Of a stretch of 64,000 nt of DNA, positions 27,462 to 36,486 are shown one piece after another (position 1 is the stretch's first letter; each line of letters opens with the position of its first letter). Source of the stretch: Hymenobacter sediminicola (GTDB taxonomy: Bacteria; Bacteroidota; Bacteroidia; Cytophagales; Hymenobacteraceae). The stretch is taken from assembly GCF_014250515.1 (NCBI RefSeq), contig NZ_CP060202.1, forward strand, positions 1,733,001 to 1,797,000. Direction: 5' to 3'. The position numbers and the translations under genes were made by a program. The notes under the pieces are model-generated. The model was not told the DNA's origin. It saw nothing but the letters and a program-made list of their open reading frames with translations, and made no database searches.

Positions 27462-27947
27462 CTATCTTCTGCGCAATACAATGAAGCTGAAGGCATAGGC
27501 GTGCTTCTCATCCGGCTCGTGCCGCTCGCGCGACTCCTCCCGCCATTCGGTGTTATTCAACTCCGGAAACACCACGTCGCCCTCAAAAGTGTGATGCACC
27601 TCCGTCAGGTAGATAACGTCGGCGGCGGGCAGGGCCTGCCGGTAGATTTCGGCTCCCCCAATAACGAATACTTCTTCGTCTAGTTGGGCCGCTTGCTCGA
27701 GTGCATCGGGCACGGAGTACGCCACCTCACAGCCGGGCGCCTGCCAGCCGGCCTGGCGGGTGACTACAATGTTAGTGCGGTTGGGCAGCGGCCGGCCGAT
27801 ACTTTCGTATGTGCGGCGGCCCATCACTACGGGGTGGCCCTGGGTGAGTCGTTTGAAATGTTTTAGGTCGTCGGGCAGGTGCCAAAGCAGTTGGTTATCG
27901 TTTCCGATGACGTTGTTTTCAGCAATGGCCACTACAAATGCGAGCAT
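27462..27947 (-). CDS. folA: Dihydrofolate reductase
   Basis: This 161-residue enzyme reduces dihydrofolate to tetrahydrofolate with NADPH. Family motifs are clear: 'VVAIAENNVIGNDNQLLWHLPDDLKHFKRLT' (with the catalytic acid D in 'LPDDL'), 'VVMGRRTYESIGRPLPNRTNIVVT', and 'FVIGGAEIYRQALPAADVIYLTEV' for NADPH binding. The length is normal. It lies 122 bp downstream of fmt on the same strand, with a 21-bp palindrome in the gap. folA and fmt both concern the one-carbon pool. Confidence 0.96.
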   Translation of the reverse strand: MLAFVVAIAENNVIGNDNQLLWHLPDDLKHFKRLTQGHPVVMGRRTYESIGRPLPNRTNIVVTRQAGWQAPGCEVAYSVPDALEQAAQLDEEVFVIGGAEIYRQALPAADVIYLTEVHHTFEGDVVFPELNNTEWREESRERHEPDEKHAYAFSFIVLRRR

Positions 27948-27970
27948 TCAATCTGGTTTTATAAAGTGGT

Positions 27971-27991
27971 AGTAGACTTGACAAGTCTACT
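27971..27991. promoter_or_regulatory. 21-bp perfect palindrome upstream of folA
   Basis: AGTAGACTTG-A-CAAGTCTACT is a perfect 10+1+10 palindrome, 23 bases before the folA start. A one-base loop is too tight for a terminator, so an operator for a dimeric regulator is more likely. Confidence 0.5.
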
Positions 27992-28069
27992 TCTGGTCGG
28001 GTTGTTTTAGGCAGGCTGCGCTGCATAGTTGCGGGCTACTAACCAGCACGGCAAAAGACAGCAAGGTGC

Positions 28070-29032
28070 CTACTCGCCGGACTTCTGCGTTAGCACGGCA
28101 GCATTGAAACCGCGCAGAAACTCCTGCACCGGCATCCGCTTTTTGCCTTCCAGTTGCACGTCGAGCAGGTCGAGCAGGCCGGCGGCAGTCTGCACGCGCA
28201 GGTAGGTGCGGCCATCGGTGTGCCAGGTGCCAGCACCGCCCGCATCGGGGCCGCTGGCCTCTTCATCGTCGAAGGGCTGGGTCTTGAAGACTTTGAGCGT
28301 GCGGCCGTCGGGGAGTTGCGTGAAGGCCGTGGGAATGGGCGAAAGGCCTCGCACGCGGTTGGCCAGCGCCGGCGCCGATTCGCTGAAATCCAGTCGGCCG
28401 GTTTCCTTCTGAATCTTGGGAGCTGCCCGTAGTTGCGTGCTTTCCTGCTGGGGCAGGCTGGGGGCGGTGCCGGCCGCAATGGCCTGCACCGTGCGCAAAG
28501 CCAGCGCCGCGCCGGCCGTTTTCAGCTTCTCATAGAGCGTCCCGAAATCGTCTTCATCGGCAATAGGCACGATGTCCTGAAAAATAAGGTCGCCGGTATC
28601 TATCTCGTGGCGCAGGAAAAAAGACGTGACGCCAGTTTGGGTTTCGCCATGGATGAGGGCCCAGTTGATGGGTGCCGCGCCTCGGTACTGTGGGAGCAAG
28701 GAAGCGTGAATATTGATGCTGCCATGCGGCGGCATGTTCCAGACGGCCTCAGGTAGCATCCGGAATGCTACCACCACCTGCAAATCGGCGGCGTAGCTCT
28801 TCAGCTCCGCCTGAAACTCCGGCGACTTGAGGTTGGTGGGCTGCAGCACCGGCAGCCCGTGCCGCACGGCCGCCTGCTTCACTGCCGACTCCGCCAGCTG
28901 CCGGCCGCGCCCGGCCGGTTTGTCGGGCGCCGTCACCACGGCTACCACCTGGCAGCCTTCCCAGCTAAGCAACGCGTCCAGCGTGGGCACCGCAAACTCG
29001 GGTGTGCCCATGAAAATGATTTGGAGAGGCAT
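28070..29032 (-). CDS. fmt: Methionyl-tRNA formyltransferase
   Basis: This 320-residue enzyme formylates the methionyl group on initiator tRNA using 10-formyl-THF. Motifs: 'IIFMGTPEFAVPTLDALL' at the N-terminus, 'SINIHASLLPQYRGAAPINWALIHGE' containing the catalytic N/H/D region, and 'TGVTSFFLRHEIDTGDLIFQ'. The C-terminal OB-fold domain starts near 205 with 'GRLDFSESAPALANRVRGLSPIPTAF'. Length as expected. It sits upstream of folA on the same strand and downstream of the NamZ-like gene. Confidence 0.96.
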   Translation of the reverse strand: MPLQIIFMGTPEFAVPTLDALLSWEGCQVVAVVTAPDKPAGRGRQLAESAVKQAAVRHGLPVLQPTNLKSPEFQAELKSYAADLQVVVAFRMLPEAVWNMPPHGSINIHASLLPQYRGAAPINWALIHGETQTGVTSFFLRHEIDTGDLIFQDIVPIADEDDFGTLYEKLKTAGAALALRTVQAIAAGTAPSLPQQESTQLRAAPKIQKETGRLDFSESAPALANRVRGLSPIPTAFTQLPDGRTLKVFKTQPFDDEEASGPDAGGAGTWHTDGRTYLRVQTAAGLLDLLDVQLEGKKRMPVQEFLRGFNAAVLTQKSGE

Positions 29033-29108
29033 ACGATATAGTGACGCTAAGTCTAGCTTCGCGAAGCGTGAAACGATGAGTGAGCTGGCTACCCTACGGA
29101 CTGGCGCG

Positions 29109-30365
29109 CTATTGCTCAGGATACAGCAGGTACTTCTTGCGCATGGCCTTGTACTGGGCTAGCGCCGGCTCCCAACTCTGCCGGATTTCCTTTTCCGTCT
29201 TGCCCACAATAACCATCTGGCGCACAGTAGACGTGCCGGTCAGCTGCTCGAAGTATTTACCGAAAAACTTGTCCTTGGCGGTGCTTTGCTGGTAGAAATC
29301 CAGCAGATACTTCACCGTGAAACCCACGTCGTTGCCGGTCTGGCGCAGGTCGAGGCCGTAGCATAGCTTGCCGTTCTGGGGCGGTGTGGGCGAGCCGGTA
29401 TTGGGCTTGGGCGTGAAGCGAAACGGCCGCGCAGTCGGTTGTGTAGGCGCGCCGATTACCTCAAACGGCATATCGGTGCCGCGGCCTACGCTCACGTCCG
29501 TACCCTCAAACAGGCAGATGGTGGGGTAGAGAATTACCGAATGGGCGTTGGGCAAGTTGGGCGAAGGACGAACCGGTAGTTCGTAGCGGGTAGCGTGCGT
29601 GTAGCCCGCCACAGGTACTACCGTGAGCTTGCACTGCTTGCCGCCGGCCAGCCATTTCTCGCCGTTTATCATTTGGGCCAGCTCGCCTACCGTGAGGCCG
29701 TGCACCACCGGAATAGCGTGCATGCCCACAAACGACTTGTGCTGCGGTTCCAGCACGGGCCCGTCTACGTACCAGCCATTGGGGTTAGGACGGTCCAGAA
29801 TGATGACTTCCTTGCCCTGTTCGGCGGCGGCCTCCATCACATAATGCATGGTGCTGATGAAAGTATAAAACCGAACGCCCACATCCTGAATATCGAAAAC
29901 CAGCACGTCTACATCGGCCAGCATTTCTGGGGTAGGCTTTTTGGTGGCGCCGTAGAGGCTGCGCACCGGCAGGCCGCTACGGGCGTCTTTGCCGTCTTTA
30001 ATCGTGGCCCCATCGGCGGCTTCGCCCCGGAAACCGTGCTCCGGCCCGAATATCACCTTCACGGGCACACCCTGTGCCAGCAGCGTATCGACCAGAAAAG
30101 CCCGGCCAACCAGCGCGGTCTGGTTCACTACCAGTCCTACGCGCTTGCCTTTCAACTGGGGCAGGTAGCGACCGAACTGTTGGGCCCCTACCTGAAGCGG
30201 CGTGGCGGCCGGAGCGGGCTCAGTGAGCACCTGCGGCGGCGAAACCACTGTGGCTGAGGGAGCCGCACCAGATGAGGTGGCGGCCGATTGGGCAGGTGGG
30301 GTGGCGCTGCAGTTGGCGAGCAACAAAGTGGTACTCAGCAGGCTGGAAAGATTGGCTAGAGGCAT
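29109..30365 (-). CDS. namZ: DUF1343 exo-beta-N-acetylmuramidase (NamZ-like) lipoprotein
   Basis: This 418-residue protein has a lipoprotein signal ('MPLANLSSLLSTTLLLANCS', lipobox L-A-N-C at C19). A Pro/Ala/Ser-rich linker reaches to about residue 55, then a full DUF1343 domain: 'GKRVGLVVNQTALVGRAFLVDTLLAQG', 'VIFGPEHGFRGEAADG', 'VDVLVFDIQDVGVRFYTF', 'LDRPNPNGWYVDGPVL'. NamZ-type enzymes (GH171) release terminal MurNAc from peptidoglycan fragments for cell-wall recycling. The lipid anchor would place it in the periplasm at the outer membrane. It is divergent from the permease gene with only 48 bp between. Confidence 0.88.
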   Translation of the reverse strand: MPLANLSSLLSTTLLLANCSATPPAQSAATSSGAAPSATVVSPPQVLTEPAPAATPLQVGAQQFGRYLPQLKGKRVGLVVNQTALVGRAFLVDTLLAQGVPVKVIFGPEHGFRGEAADGATIKDGKDARSGLPVRSLYGATKKPTPEMLADVDVLVFDIQDVGVRFYTFISTMHYVMEAAAEQGKEVIILDRPNPNGWYVDGPVLEPQHKSFVGMHAIPVVHGLTVGELAQMINGEKWLAGGKQCKLTVVPVAGYTHATRYELPVRPSPNLPNAHSVILYPTICLFEGTDVSVGRGTDMPFEVIGAPTQPTARPFRFTPKPNTGSPTPPQNGKLCYGLDLRQTGNDVGFTVKYLLDFYQQSTAKDKFFGKYFEQLTGTSTVRQMVIVGKTEKEIRQSWEPALAQYKAMRKKYLLYPEQ

Positions 30366-30413
30366 CAGGAAACGAAGCTAGGAAACTGATTGTAGACGCG
30401 TAGCTTTACGGCA

Positions 30414-31628
30414 GTGAACGTCTCGCGGTACATATCCCACAAGATTGACGGAGCCGACTCGGGGTCTTTTACCTCGTCGGTGACAAAGATAGCCATCATC
30501 AGCATTGCCATGGGCGTTGCCGTGATGATTGTGTCCTTTGCTATCCTCGAAGGATTTCGCAACGAAATCCAGAGTAAGATATTCTCTTTTGGCGCGCATT
30601 TGCAGATAAGCAAGTATGACACCAACAACTCACTGGAAGTAGAGCCGATTGGTGGGCCACGCCTTGTGCAGGACCTGCACCGCTTCCCGCAGGTGCAGAC
30701 TATTCAGCCCTTCGCTCGCAAAACGGCCATCATCAAAACCAAAGAAGAAGTGCTGGGCGTCGTACTCAAAGGCATTTCGGAGGAGGATGGCCGCTCACCG
30801 ATGCGCGAGAACCTGCTGACCGGCAAGTTTCTGAGCTTCCCTGATTCTACGGCCAGCAACGATATTCTGCTCTCGCGCAAAGTGGCCGATAAGCTGCGGC
30901 TCAAAGTCGGCGACGATGCGCTGTTCTACTTCATTCAGAACCCGCCGCGGGTGCGCAAGTTCACGGTGAAAGGTATCTACCAGACCGGACTGGACGAGTT
31001 TGACGAGGTGTACGTAATCGGCGACATCCGCCAGATTCGGGAGCTGAATGCCTGGCCCGACTCGCTGGTGGGTGGGGTGGAGGTAGTGCTCAAGGACTTC
31101 AATCGCTTGGATCCGGTGGCGGAAAACCTCTACGAAAACCTGCGCTACGACCTGAAGCTGGACAAGATAACAGACCAGTATGCCCAGCTCTTCGACTGGT
31201 TGCAGTTGCTCAACCGCAATGTTATCATCTTTCTGATCCTGATCATATTCGTTGCCACCTTCAACATGGTGGCTACTATCTTCATCATGATTCTGGAGCG
31301 CACCAATATGATTGGGGTGCTGAAGGCCATTGGCGCTACCGACCGCCAAATCCGGAGCATGTTCTTTTTCCGGGGCCTGAGCCTGACGTTGCGCGGCATG
31401 CTGTTCGGCAACTTGGTGGGGCTGGGTTTCTGTGCCCTGCAGTACTACACCCACCTCATTCCTCTCGATCCGGAGAACTACTACATGGACCGGGTGCCGA
31501 TTTTCTGGGACCCTAATATTATCATCATTCTCAATGCAGCCGTATTTGCCACCTCGCTGCTGGCAGTACTGATTCCGACCTACCTGATTTCGCGCATCAA
31601 GCCCGTTACAGCCATCAAGTTCGACTAA
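30414..31628 (+). CDS. FtsX/LolC-E-type ABC transporter permease
   Basis: The 404-residue protein starts with GTG at 30414; a stop codon seven codons upstream allows no longer frame. The layout is a single N-terminal helix (about 25-46, 'IAIISIAMGVAVMIVSFAILEGF'), a large periplasmic MacB-like domain (about 50-265), then three helices ('VIIFLILIIFVATFNMVATIFIMIL', 'GMLFGNLVGLGFCAL', 'AAVFATSLLAVLIPTYL'). The motif 'ERTNMIGVLKAIGATDRQIRSMFFFRG' is the FtsX coupling signature. This is the LolC/LolE pattern, so extraction of lipoproteins for the outer membrane is the likely role. No ATPase gene is adjacent. Confidence 0.87.
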   Translation: MNVSRYISHKIDGADSGSFTSSVTKIAIISIAMGVAVMIVSFAILEGFRNEIQSKIFSFGAHLQISKYDTNNSLEVEPIGGPRLVQDLHRFPQVQTIQPFARKTAIIKTKEEVLGVVLKGISEEDGRSPMRENLLTGKFLSFPDSTASNDILLSRKVADKLRLKVGDDALFYFIQNPPRVRKFTVKGIYQTGLDEFDEVYVIGDIRQIRELNAWPDSLVGGVEVVLKDFNRLDPVAENLYENLRYDLKLDKITDQYAQLFDWLQLLNRNVIIFLILIIFVATFNMVATIFIMILERTNMIGVLKAIGATDRQIRSMFFFRGLSLTLRGMLFGNLVGLGFCALQYYTHLIPLDPENYYMDRVPIFWDPNIIIILNAAVFATSLLAVLIPTYLISRIKPVTAIKFD

Positions 31629-31649
31629 AGGCAACACCATTATCAATGG

Positions 31650-31699
31650 ACTGGGCGACTGTGCCTCCAGGAAATACTCCGGAGACGCAGTCGCCCAGT
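31650..31699. terminator. Bidirectional terminator hairpin
   Basis: ACTGGGCGACTG pairs with CAGTCGCCCAGT (12 bp), with an inner CTCC/GGAG stem. It lies between the convergent permease and M23 peptidase genes. Confidence 0.7.
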
Positions 31700-31713
31700 G
31701 TGTTAGTGAGAGT

Positions 31714-32400
31714 CTATAGCCATTGGCTCTGCAGAATCAGGTTAGGGTTGGGGCAAATCGCCGCCCATTTCTCCTGCTCTTCCGGCAGCGCTACGCCGGG
31801 AAAGTCGCCGCTCAGGCCTAGCATATCAGCTATTACCTGAAAGTGCAGATGCGGTGGCCAGTCACCATTCTCGGGGGCTGGGCCCACTTCCGTGAATGTC
31901 TGGCCTTTCTCGATAACCATGCCAGGCCGCAGCAGCGCAGTTTCGCGGCGGCTCAGGTGGCCGTACAGCGTATAGAACGTGTCGCCTTCCAACTGGTGCT
32001 GCAGAATAACAGTCGGGCCGTAGTCGCCGAAGTTGTCGTTGTCCTGTACACTGTGCACGGTAGCATCCAACGGGGCCAGCACTGGCGTGCCAGCCCGTAG
32101 CCATACATCTACGCCGAGGTGCAGGGAGCGGGCCGGCACGGCCGGGTCGCCGAACAGGCCGGGGCTGCGGCGATAAATAACCCGGTTTTCAAGGTAGCCG
32201 CCCACGCCGATGTGTGCCTCCTTGTTGGCCAACAACTGGGCTACCAGTGCTTCGAAAGCGGTTGTGTCGCGCAGGTCAGCGTCGCGGATGAGAGGATTGG
32301 CGGCCGTAAAATCGAGACGGGTTACATCCGGCGCATTTAAGTCGACGGGCAGCACCGGGCCAAATTCGTGCTGATGGCGTTCAAGCAGGTCGGAGAGCAT
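31714..32400 (-). CDS. M23-family peptidoglycan peptidase
   Basis: The protein has 228 residues from the ATG at 32400. The LytM/M23 zinc motifs are present: 'SLHLGVDVWLRAGTPVLAPLDATVHS' (H and D ligands of HxxxD), 'YTLYGHLSRR', and 'PPHLHFQVI' (HxH). These enzymes cut peptide cross-links in peptidoglycan. No signal peptide or lipobox is seen from this start. A longer reading from 32475 adds a weakly hydrophobic stretch but no convincing signal, so the export route is unclear. It may be a cytoplasmic or degenerate member. The N-terminal ~65 residues are of unknown fold. Confidence 0.82.
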   Translation of the reverse strand: MLSDLLERHQHEFGPVLPVDLNAPDVTRLDFTAANPLIRDADLRDTTAFEALVAQLLANKEAHIGVGGYLENRVIYRRSPGLFGDPAVPARSLHLGVDVWLRAGTPVLAPLDATVHSVQDNDNFGDYGPTVILQHQLEGDTFYTLYGHLSRRETALLRPGMVIEKGQTFTEVGPAPENGDWPPHLHFQVIADMLGLSGDFPGVALPEEQEKWAAICPNPNLILQSQWL

Positions 32401-32585
32401 AGAAATGAGAAAAACGGAAAAGCTGCCGCGCGCTGTGAGCATCCCGGCGCGGGTTTGGCCAGAAGGGAAAACCACGCGCGGCGCAGTAGAGTTGAAGAGA
32501 AGAAAAACAGGTCCCGATACGCAACGCTGTAGCCCTGTGGCATCGAAATGAGGCCAAACGGCAATATCTTATACGTTGCGTATTC

Positions 32586-32611
32586 GTAGCGCAAGCTAAA
32601 GCTTACGCTAC
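32586..32611. repeat. Short inverted repeat upstream of the ferredoxin reductase gene
   Basis: GTAGCG-C-AAGCT-AA-AGCTT-A-CGCTAC forms a compact hairpin. It is followed at 32621-32627 by TACTTTG, a promoter-like box one base short of TAnnTTTG. Confidence 0.4.
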
Positions 32612-32674
32612 AGAATCACGTACTTTGCAGCCCTGTTTCCCAGTCCTCAAGACTCCAAGCTCCTACCAATTCTA

Positions 32675-33784
32675 ATGAGCAGCCCATACCTTACGCTTAC
32701 TGTCGTGGCCCTCACCCAGGAAACCCCCGACGCCGTTACGATTCATCTGGAAGCTCCCGGCCGCCAGACCATTGCCAGTGCCCCGGGCCAGTTCCTGACC
32801 CTGATTTTACCCTGCGGACCCGGCGGCAAAAAAGAGCGTCGCGCCTACTCGCTCAGCAGCACGCCCGGCGAAGCGCCGCGCCTGTCGGTTACGGTGAAAC
32901 GTGTTACGGGTGGCTTGGTGAGCAACTATCTGCTTGATACAGTACGCGTAGGGCAGCAGTTGGAGGCCATGGCCCCGCTCGGCAATTTCACGCTCAGCAC
33001 CAACCCTGGTACAGCTCGCTCCCTGGTGCTGGTCGGTGCTGGTTCGGGCATCACCCCGCTGATGAGCATGCTAAAGGCCGCGCTGCGTGACGAGCCCCGT
33101 AGCCAAGTGCTGCTCGTGTATGGCAACCGCAACGAGGAATCAGTGATTTTTGCTGAGCAGCTTCGGCAGCTGGAAGCGCAAAGCGGCGGCCGCCTGCAGA
33201 TAGAACATGTCTATAGCCAGCCCACCGGCCCGGTAGCCGCCCACCAGCATACCGGCCGCCTCAACCGTACCATGCTGCTGCGTATTCTGGAGCAACGCCA
33301 CCAGATGCCGCCTGCCCAAGCCGAATACTTCCTGTGCGGCCCCGATGGCATGATGGCCGAAGCCAAATCGGCGCTGGAGTTGCTGGGAGTGCCCGAAAGC
33401 CGCATCCGTCGCGAGAGTTTTGTGGCTGCCGCCGATACGCAGGAAGCCGCTGCCGCCCAGCCCAACGGCCATGGCGACGTGTCGGACGCCGACGATGATG
33501 GCCAGATTGTAACGCGCACGGTAACCGTTAACTACGAAGGCACGGAGTACCAGTTTGAGGTGAAACCCAGCCAAACCATTCTGGAAGCCGCCCTCGACCT
33601 AGACATTGACCTGCCGTACTCGTGCCAGGCCGGCCTGTGCACCGCCTGCCGTGGCAAGTGCCTCTCGGGCAAAGTCCATCTGGATGAGCGGGAAGGCCTT
33701 TCCGACTCGGAAATGAAGCAGGGCTACGTACTGGTGTGTGTGGGCCATCCGCTGACCCGCGACGTCGTTATCGAAATTGACTAA
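32675..33784 (+). CDS. Ferredoxin:NAD(P)H oxidoreductase with C-terminal 2Fe-2S domain (PaaE-like)
   Basis: In this 369-residue protein the FAD-binding domain (about 5-105) has 'RRAYSLSSTPG'. The NAD(P)-binding domain (about 110-245) has 'LVLVGAGSGITPLMSML' and 'EYFLCGPDGMM'. After a charged linker ('GDVSDADDDGQ') comes a plant-type ferredoxin domain (about 285-369) with the cluster cysteines in 'YSCQAGLCTACRGKCLSG' and a fourth in 'YVLVCVGHP'. This order matches the reductase of phenylacetyl-CoA and related oxygenases. No oxygenase subunits are nearby, so it may serve as a general electron donor to desaturases or hydroxylases elsewhere. Confidence 0.9.
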   Translation: MSSPYLTLTVVALTQETPDAVTIHLEAPGRQTIASAPGQFLTLILPCGPGGKKERRAYSLSSTPGEAPRLSVTVKRVTGGLVSNYLLDTVRVGQQLEAMAPLGNFTLSTNPGTARSLVLVGAGSGITPLMSMLKAALRDEPRSQVLLVYGNRNEESVIFAEQLRQLEAQSGGRLQIEHVYSQPTGPVAAHQHTGRLNRTMLLRILEQRHQMPPAQAEYFLCGPDGMMAEAKSALELLGVPESRIRRESFVAAADTQEAAAAQPNGHGDVSDADDDGQIVTRTVTVNYEGTEYQFEVKPSQTILEAALDLDIDLPYSCQAGLCTACRGKCLSGKVHLDEREGLSDSEMKQGYVLVCVGHPLTRDVVIEID

Positions 33785-33924
33785 CTGAACGAAAGAAGCC
33801 GCTCTGGTTTTATGTAGCAACAGCAATGCCTGCTGCAAGGCATTGTGCCAGCATAGTGTACGGTGTCGCTCAGCTCACAAAAGATGCGGCATCGCGCCGG
33901 ACATTTTCTCGTATCTTCTTCCTT

Positions 33925-35670
33925 ATGACAACTAATTCCCTCGATCTGCAGGTGGCTTCCGCTACCGATACGCAGCGCCCGCCCCGGCACTATTTGCCCG
34001 AAGATTTTAGTGTAACGGACTGGACAACTCTGGAGCCCTTCTTCATTGAGCTGCGCGACCGGTCTATTGCCTCCGGTCCGGAACTGGAGCGCTGGCTGCT
34101 CGACCGTTCGGAATTGGAATCGGTGCTGAGCGAGGACCTCGCCTGGCGCTATATCCGCATGACCTGCGACACACAGGACGAGCAGCGGAGCACGGCATTT
34201 CAGTTTTTTGTCAGCGAGATTGAGCCCAACGTAGCCCCCTACGACCACGCGCTGAACGAGAAAATGATGGCGTCGGAGTTTTTGCCGGAGCTGGACCAGG
34301 AGAAGTACCGCGTGTTTCTGCGCTCGGTGCGGCAGGCGCTGGAAATCTACCGGGCCGAAAATATTCCGCTCAAAACCGACATCAGCACCAAGCAGCAGCA
34401 ATATGCTGCTATTGCTGGCGCCATGACCGTGACTTTGGATGGCGAGGAAATGACGCTGCCCCGCGCTGCCGACCGTCTCAAAAACACCGACCGCGCCGTG
34501 CGGGAAGAGGCCTACCGCGCCATTCAGGCCCGCCGCCTCCGCGACGCCGAGCCGCTGGACTCGCTCTACACCGAGCTGATTGGCCTACGCCACCAAATGG
34601 CATTGAATGCTGATTTTCCCAACTTCCGCGACTATATGTTTGCGGCGCTGGGCCGCTTCGACTATACCCCGCAGGACTGCCGCAATTTCCACCAGGCCAT
34701 CCGCGAAACCGTCGTGCCGCTGATTGATGACCTAGACCTAGAGCGCCGCCAAGACTTGGCGCTAGCAGAGCTGCGCCCTTGGGACCTGGATGTAGATGTG
34801 AGCGGCAAAGCACCCATGCGGCCGTTTGAAACAGGGGAGGAGTTGCTGGAGAAAACCATCGACGTGTTTCAGCGCCTCGACCCGTACCTCGGCGACTGCC
34901 TGCGCACCATGCGCCAGATGGGCCACCTCGATTTGGAAAGCCGCAAGGGCAAAGCGCCCGGTGGCTACAACTACCCGCTCGATGAAACCGGCGTGCCGTT
35001 CATCTTCATGAATGCCACCAGCTCCCTGCGCGACGTAGTGACGATGCTGCACGAGGGCGGCCACGCCGTGCATTCTTTTCTGACCCGCAACCTGCCGCTG
35101 GGTGCCGACAAGCACCCGCCATCTGAGGTAGCCGAGCTGGCGTCCATGAGCATGGAGTTGATGAGCATGGACCATTGGGACGTGTTTTTTACGGACGCTG
35201 ACGAGTTGCGCCGCGCTAAGAAAACTCACCTTGAAAGCGTGCTGGAAACCTTCCCCTGGGTAGCCACCATCGACAAGTTCCAGCACTGGGTATACGAAAA
35301 TCCGGAACACACCGAGGAGCAGCGCCACCAGCAGTGGCAACAGGTCTTCGACGAGTTCAACCAACGGACCGTGAGCTGGAAAGGGCTGGAAGGCTTCAAG
35401 CCGTATTTGTGGCAGAAGCAGTTGCACCTCTACGAGGTGCCCTTCTACTACATTGAGTATGCTATGGCGCAGCTTGGGGCCATTGCCGTGTGGCGCAACT
35501 ACCGCCAGAATCCGCAGGAAGGCCTCGCCGCGTATAAGCGCGCATTGGCACTGGGCTACACCGCACCCATCGGCGACATCTACGCCGCTGCCGGCATCCG
35601 CTTCGATTTCAGTACCAGCTACCTGCGTACCCTCGCCGACTTCGTGCGCGACGAAATGGCAAAGCTCTAG
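33925..35670 (+). CDS. pepF: M3-family oligoendopeptidase F
   Basis: This 581-residue cytoplasmic zinc peptidase cleaves short peptides. The active site 'HEGGH' is at 376-380 within 'VVTMLHEGGHAVHSFL', with the downstream Glu in 'SEVAELASMSMELMS' as third ligand. The C-terminal 'YYIEYAMAQLGAIAVWRNY' is typical of PepF. The start at 33925 ('MTTNSLDLQ') is preferred: a frame open from 33826 would add 33 residues with no family likeness. A terminator follows 18 bases after the stop. Confidence 0.93.
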   Translation: MTTNSLDLQVASATDTQRPPRHYLPEDFSVTDWTTLEPFFIELRDRSIASGPELERWLLDRSELESVLSEDLAWRYIRMTCDTQDEQRSTAFQFFVSEIEPNVAPYDHALNEKMMASEFLPELDQEKYRVFLRSVRQALEIYRAENIPLKTDISTKQQQYAAIAGAMTVTLDGEEMTLPRAADRLKNTDRAVREEAYRAIQARRLRDAEPLDSLYTELIGLRHQMALNADFPNFRDYMFAALGRFDYTPQDCRNFHQAIRETVVPLIDDLDLERRQDLALAELRPWDLDVDVSGKAPMRPFETGEELLEKTIDVFQRLDPYLGDCLRTMRQMGHLDLESRKGKAPGGYNYPLDETGVPFIFMNATSSLRDVVTMLHEGGHAVHSFLTRNLPLGADKHPPSEVAELASMSMELMSMDHWDVFFTDADELRRAKKTHLESVLETFPWVATIDKFQHWVYENPEHTEEQRHQQWQQVFDEFNQRTVSWKGLEGFKPYLWQKQLHLYEVPFYYIEYAMAQLGAIAVWRNYRQNPQEGLAAYKRALALGYTAPIGDIYAAAGIRFDFSTSYLRTLADFVRDEMAKL

Positions 35671-35687
35671 GGCCAAAACGTAAAAAA

Positions 35688-35713
35688 GCGGCCGGAATAT
35701 TCCGGTCGCCTTT
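35688..35713 (+). terminator. Rho-independent terminator after pepF
   Basis: GCGGCCGGAA pairs with TTCCGGTCGC (10 bp, one G-U) and is followed by CTTTTCC. Confidence 0.75.
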
Positions 35714-35845
35714 TCCACAACCAACTCAACCAGACAAAATGCGCCGCAGCGCGCCGCATCAGTAGGTTTCACTAAAGAGCTGTAGATGAACAGTTAGGTT
35801 GCATGGGCCTGAAATTTCCTTGCCCTTCAGGTTCTTATGAAGCTA

Positions 35846-35882
35846 AAAAATCCCCGCTGCACAGGTTGCAACGGGGATTTTT
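35846..35882. terminator. Terminator between pepF and the lipoprotein gene
   Basis: AAAAATCCCCG pairs with CGGGGATTTTT (11 bp), with an inner TGCA/TGCA stem. The A- and T-rich ends fit action on both strands. It is 19 bases past the stop of the minus-strand lipoprotein gene. Confidence 0.8.
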
Positions 35883-35901
35883 GTTGGTGGAAACCTATCC
35901 G

Positions 35902-36486
35902 CTATTCCTGCAACTCAAACAGTGGCAGTGGAGCAAGCTGGCTGTACTTGCCTCCCAAGCTTTGCAGCTCACTCTGGTGCAATTGCAGATAATTGTTGAA
36001 TTGCTTGGCGGCGCGGTCATACTGCACACGGTAGCCCACCACCTGCCCGTCGTATTGGCCGATGGTATCGAAGGTGTTCTGGACCGTAGTGCTGGGGGAG
36101 CTTGGCCCGGTTGCCGTTAGGATTCCGCGCAGCGAAGTCAGCAGCGAGTCCTGCGCCATATCATACTGGTCTATCTGGGTCGACTGCATGGTAAGCTGCT
36201 GATAGCGGCGGGCCTTGAGGCGACTGTTGGCGCGGCTGAGCTGCTGTAGCTGCTCTTTGTTGGCCGTGGGGTTGCGTTCCAGCTCACTTAGTATCTGGGC
36301 GGTAGCAACAATTTTGGCGTCGTCGCTGGCCATCATCTGGGTCCAGCGGGTGTCTACGGAGTCGCGCAGCACATCCAGTTGCGCTCTGGCAGCAGTAGCA
36401 GAAGCCGGGTCAAGGGGTTTGGGAGTACGGTTGCAAGCAGTGAGGACAGCAGCCAGCAGAAGAGCCAGCCAAAGCGTGTGTTTCAT
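35902..36486 (-). CDS. Lipoprotein of unknown function
   Basis: The protein has 194 residues from the ATG at 36486, which starts a clean lipoprotein signal ('MKHTLWLALLLAAVLTACN', lipobox L-T-A-C at C18). The mature part is mostly helical and Gln-rich, with likely coiled coils ('QLQQLSRANSRLKARRYQQLTMQSTQIDQYDMAQDSL', then 'YRVQYDRAAKQFNNYLQLHQSELQSLGGKY'). A LemA-like helical bundle is possible but no diagnostic motif is present. It is monocistronic with its own terminator. The function is unknown. Confidence 0.75.
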   Translation of the reverse strand: MKHTLWLALLLAAVLTACNRTPKPLDPASATAARAQLDVLRDSVDTRWTQMMASDDAKIVATAQILSELERNPTANKEQLQQLSRANSRLKARRYQQLTMQSTQIDQYDMAQDSLLTSLRGILTATGPSSPSTTVQNTFDTIGQYDGQVVGYRVQYDRAAKQFNNYLQLHQSELQSLGGKYSQLAPLPLFELQE

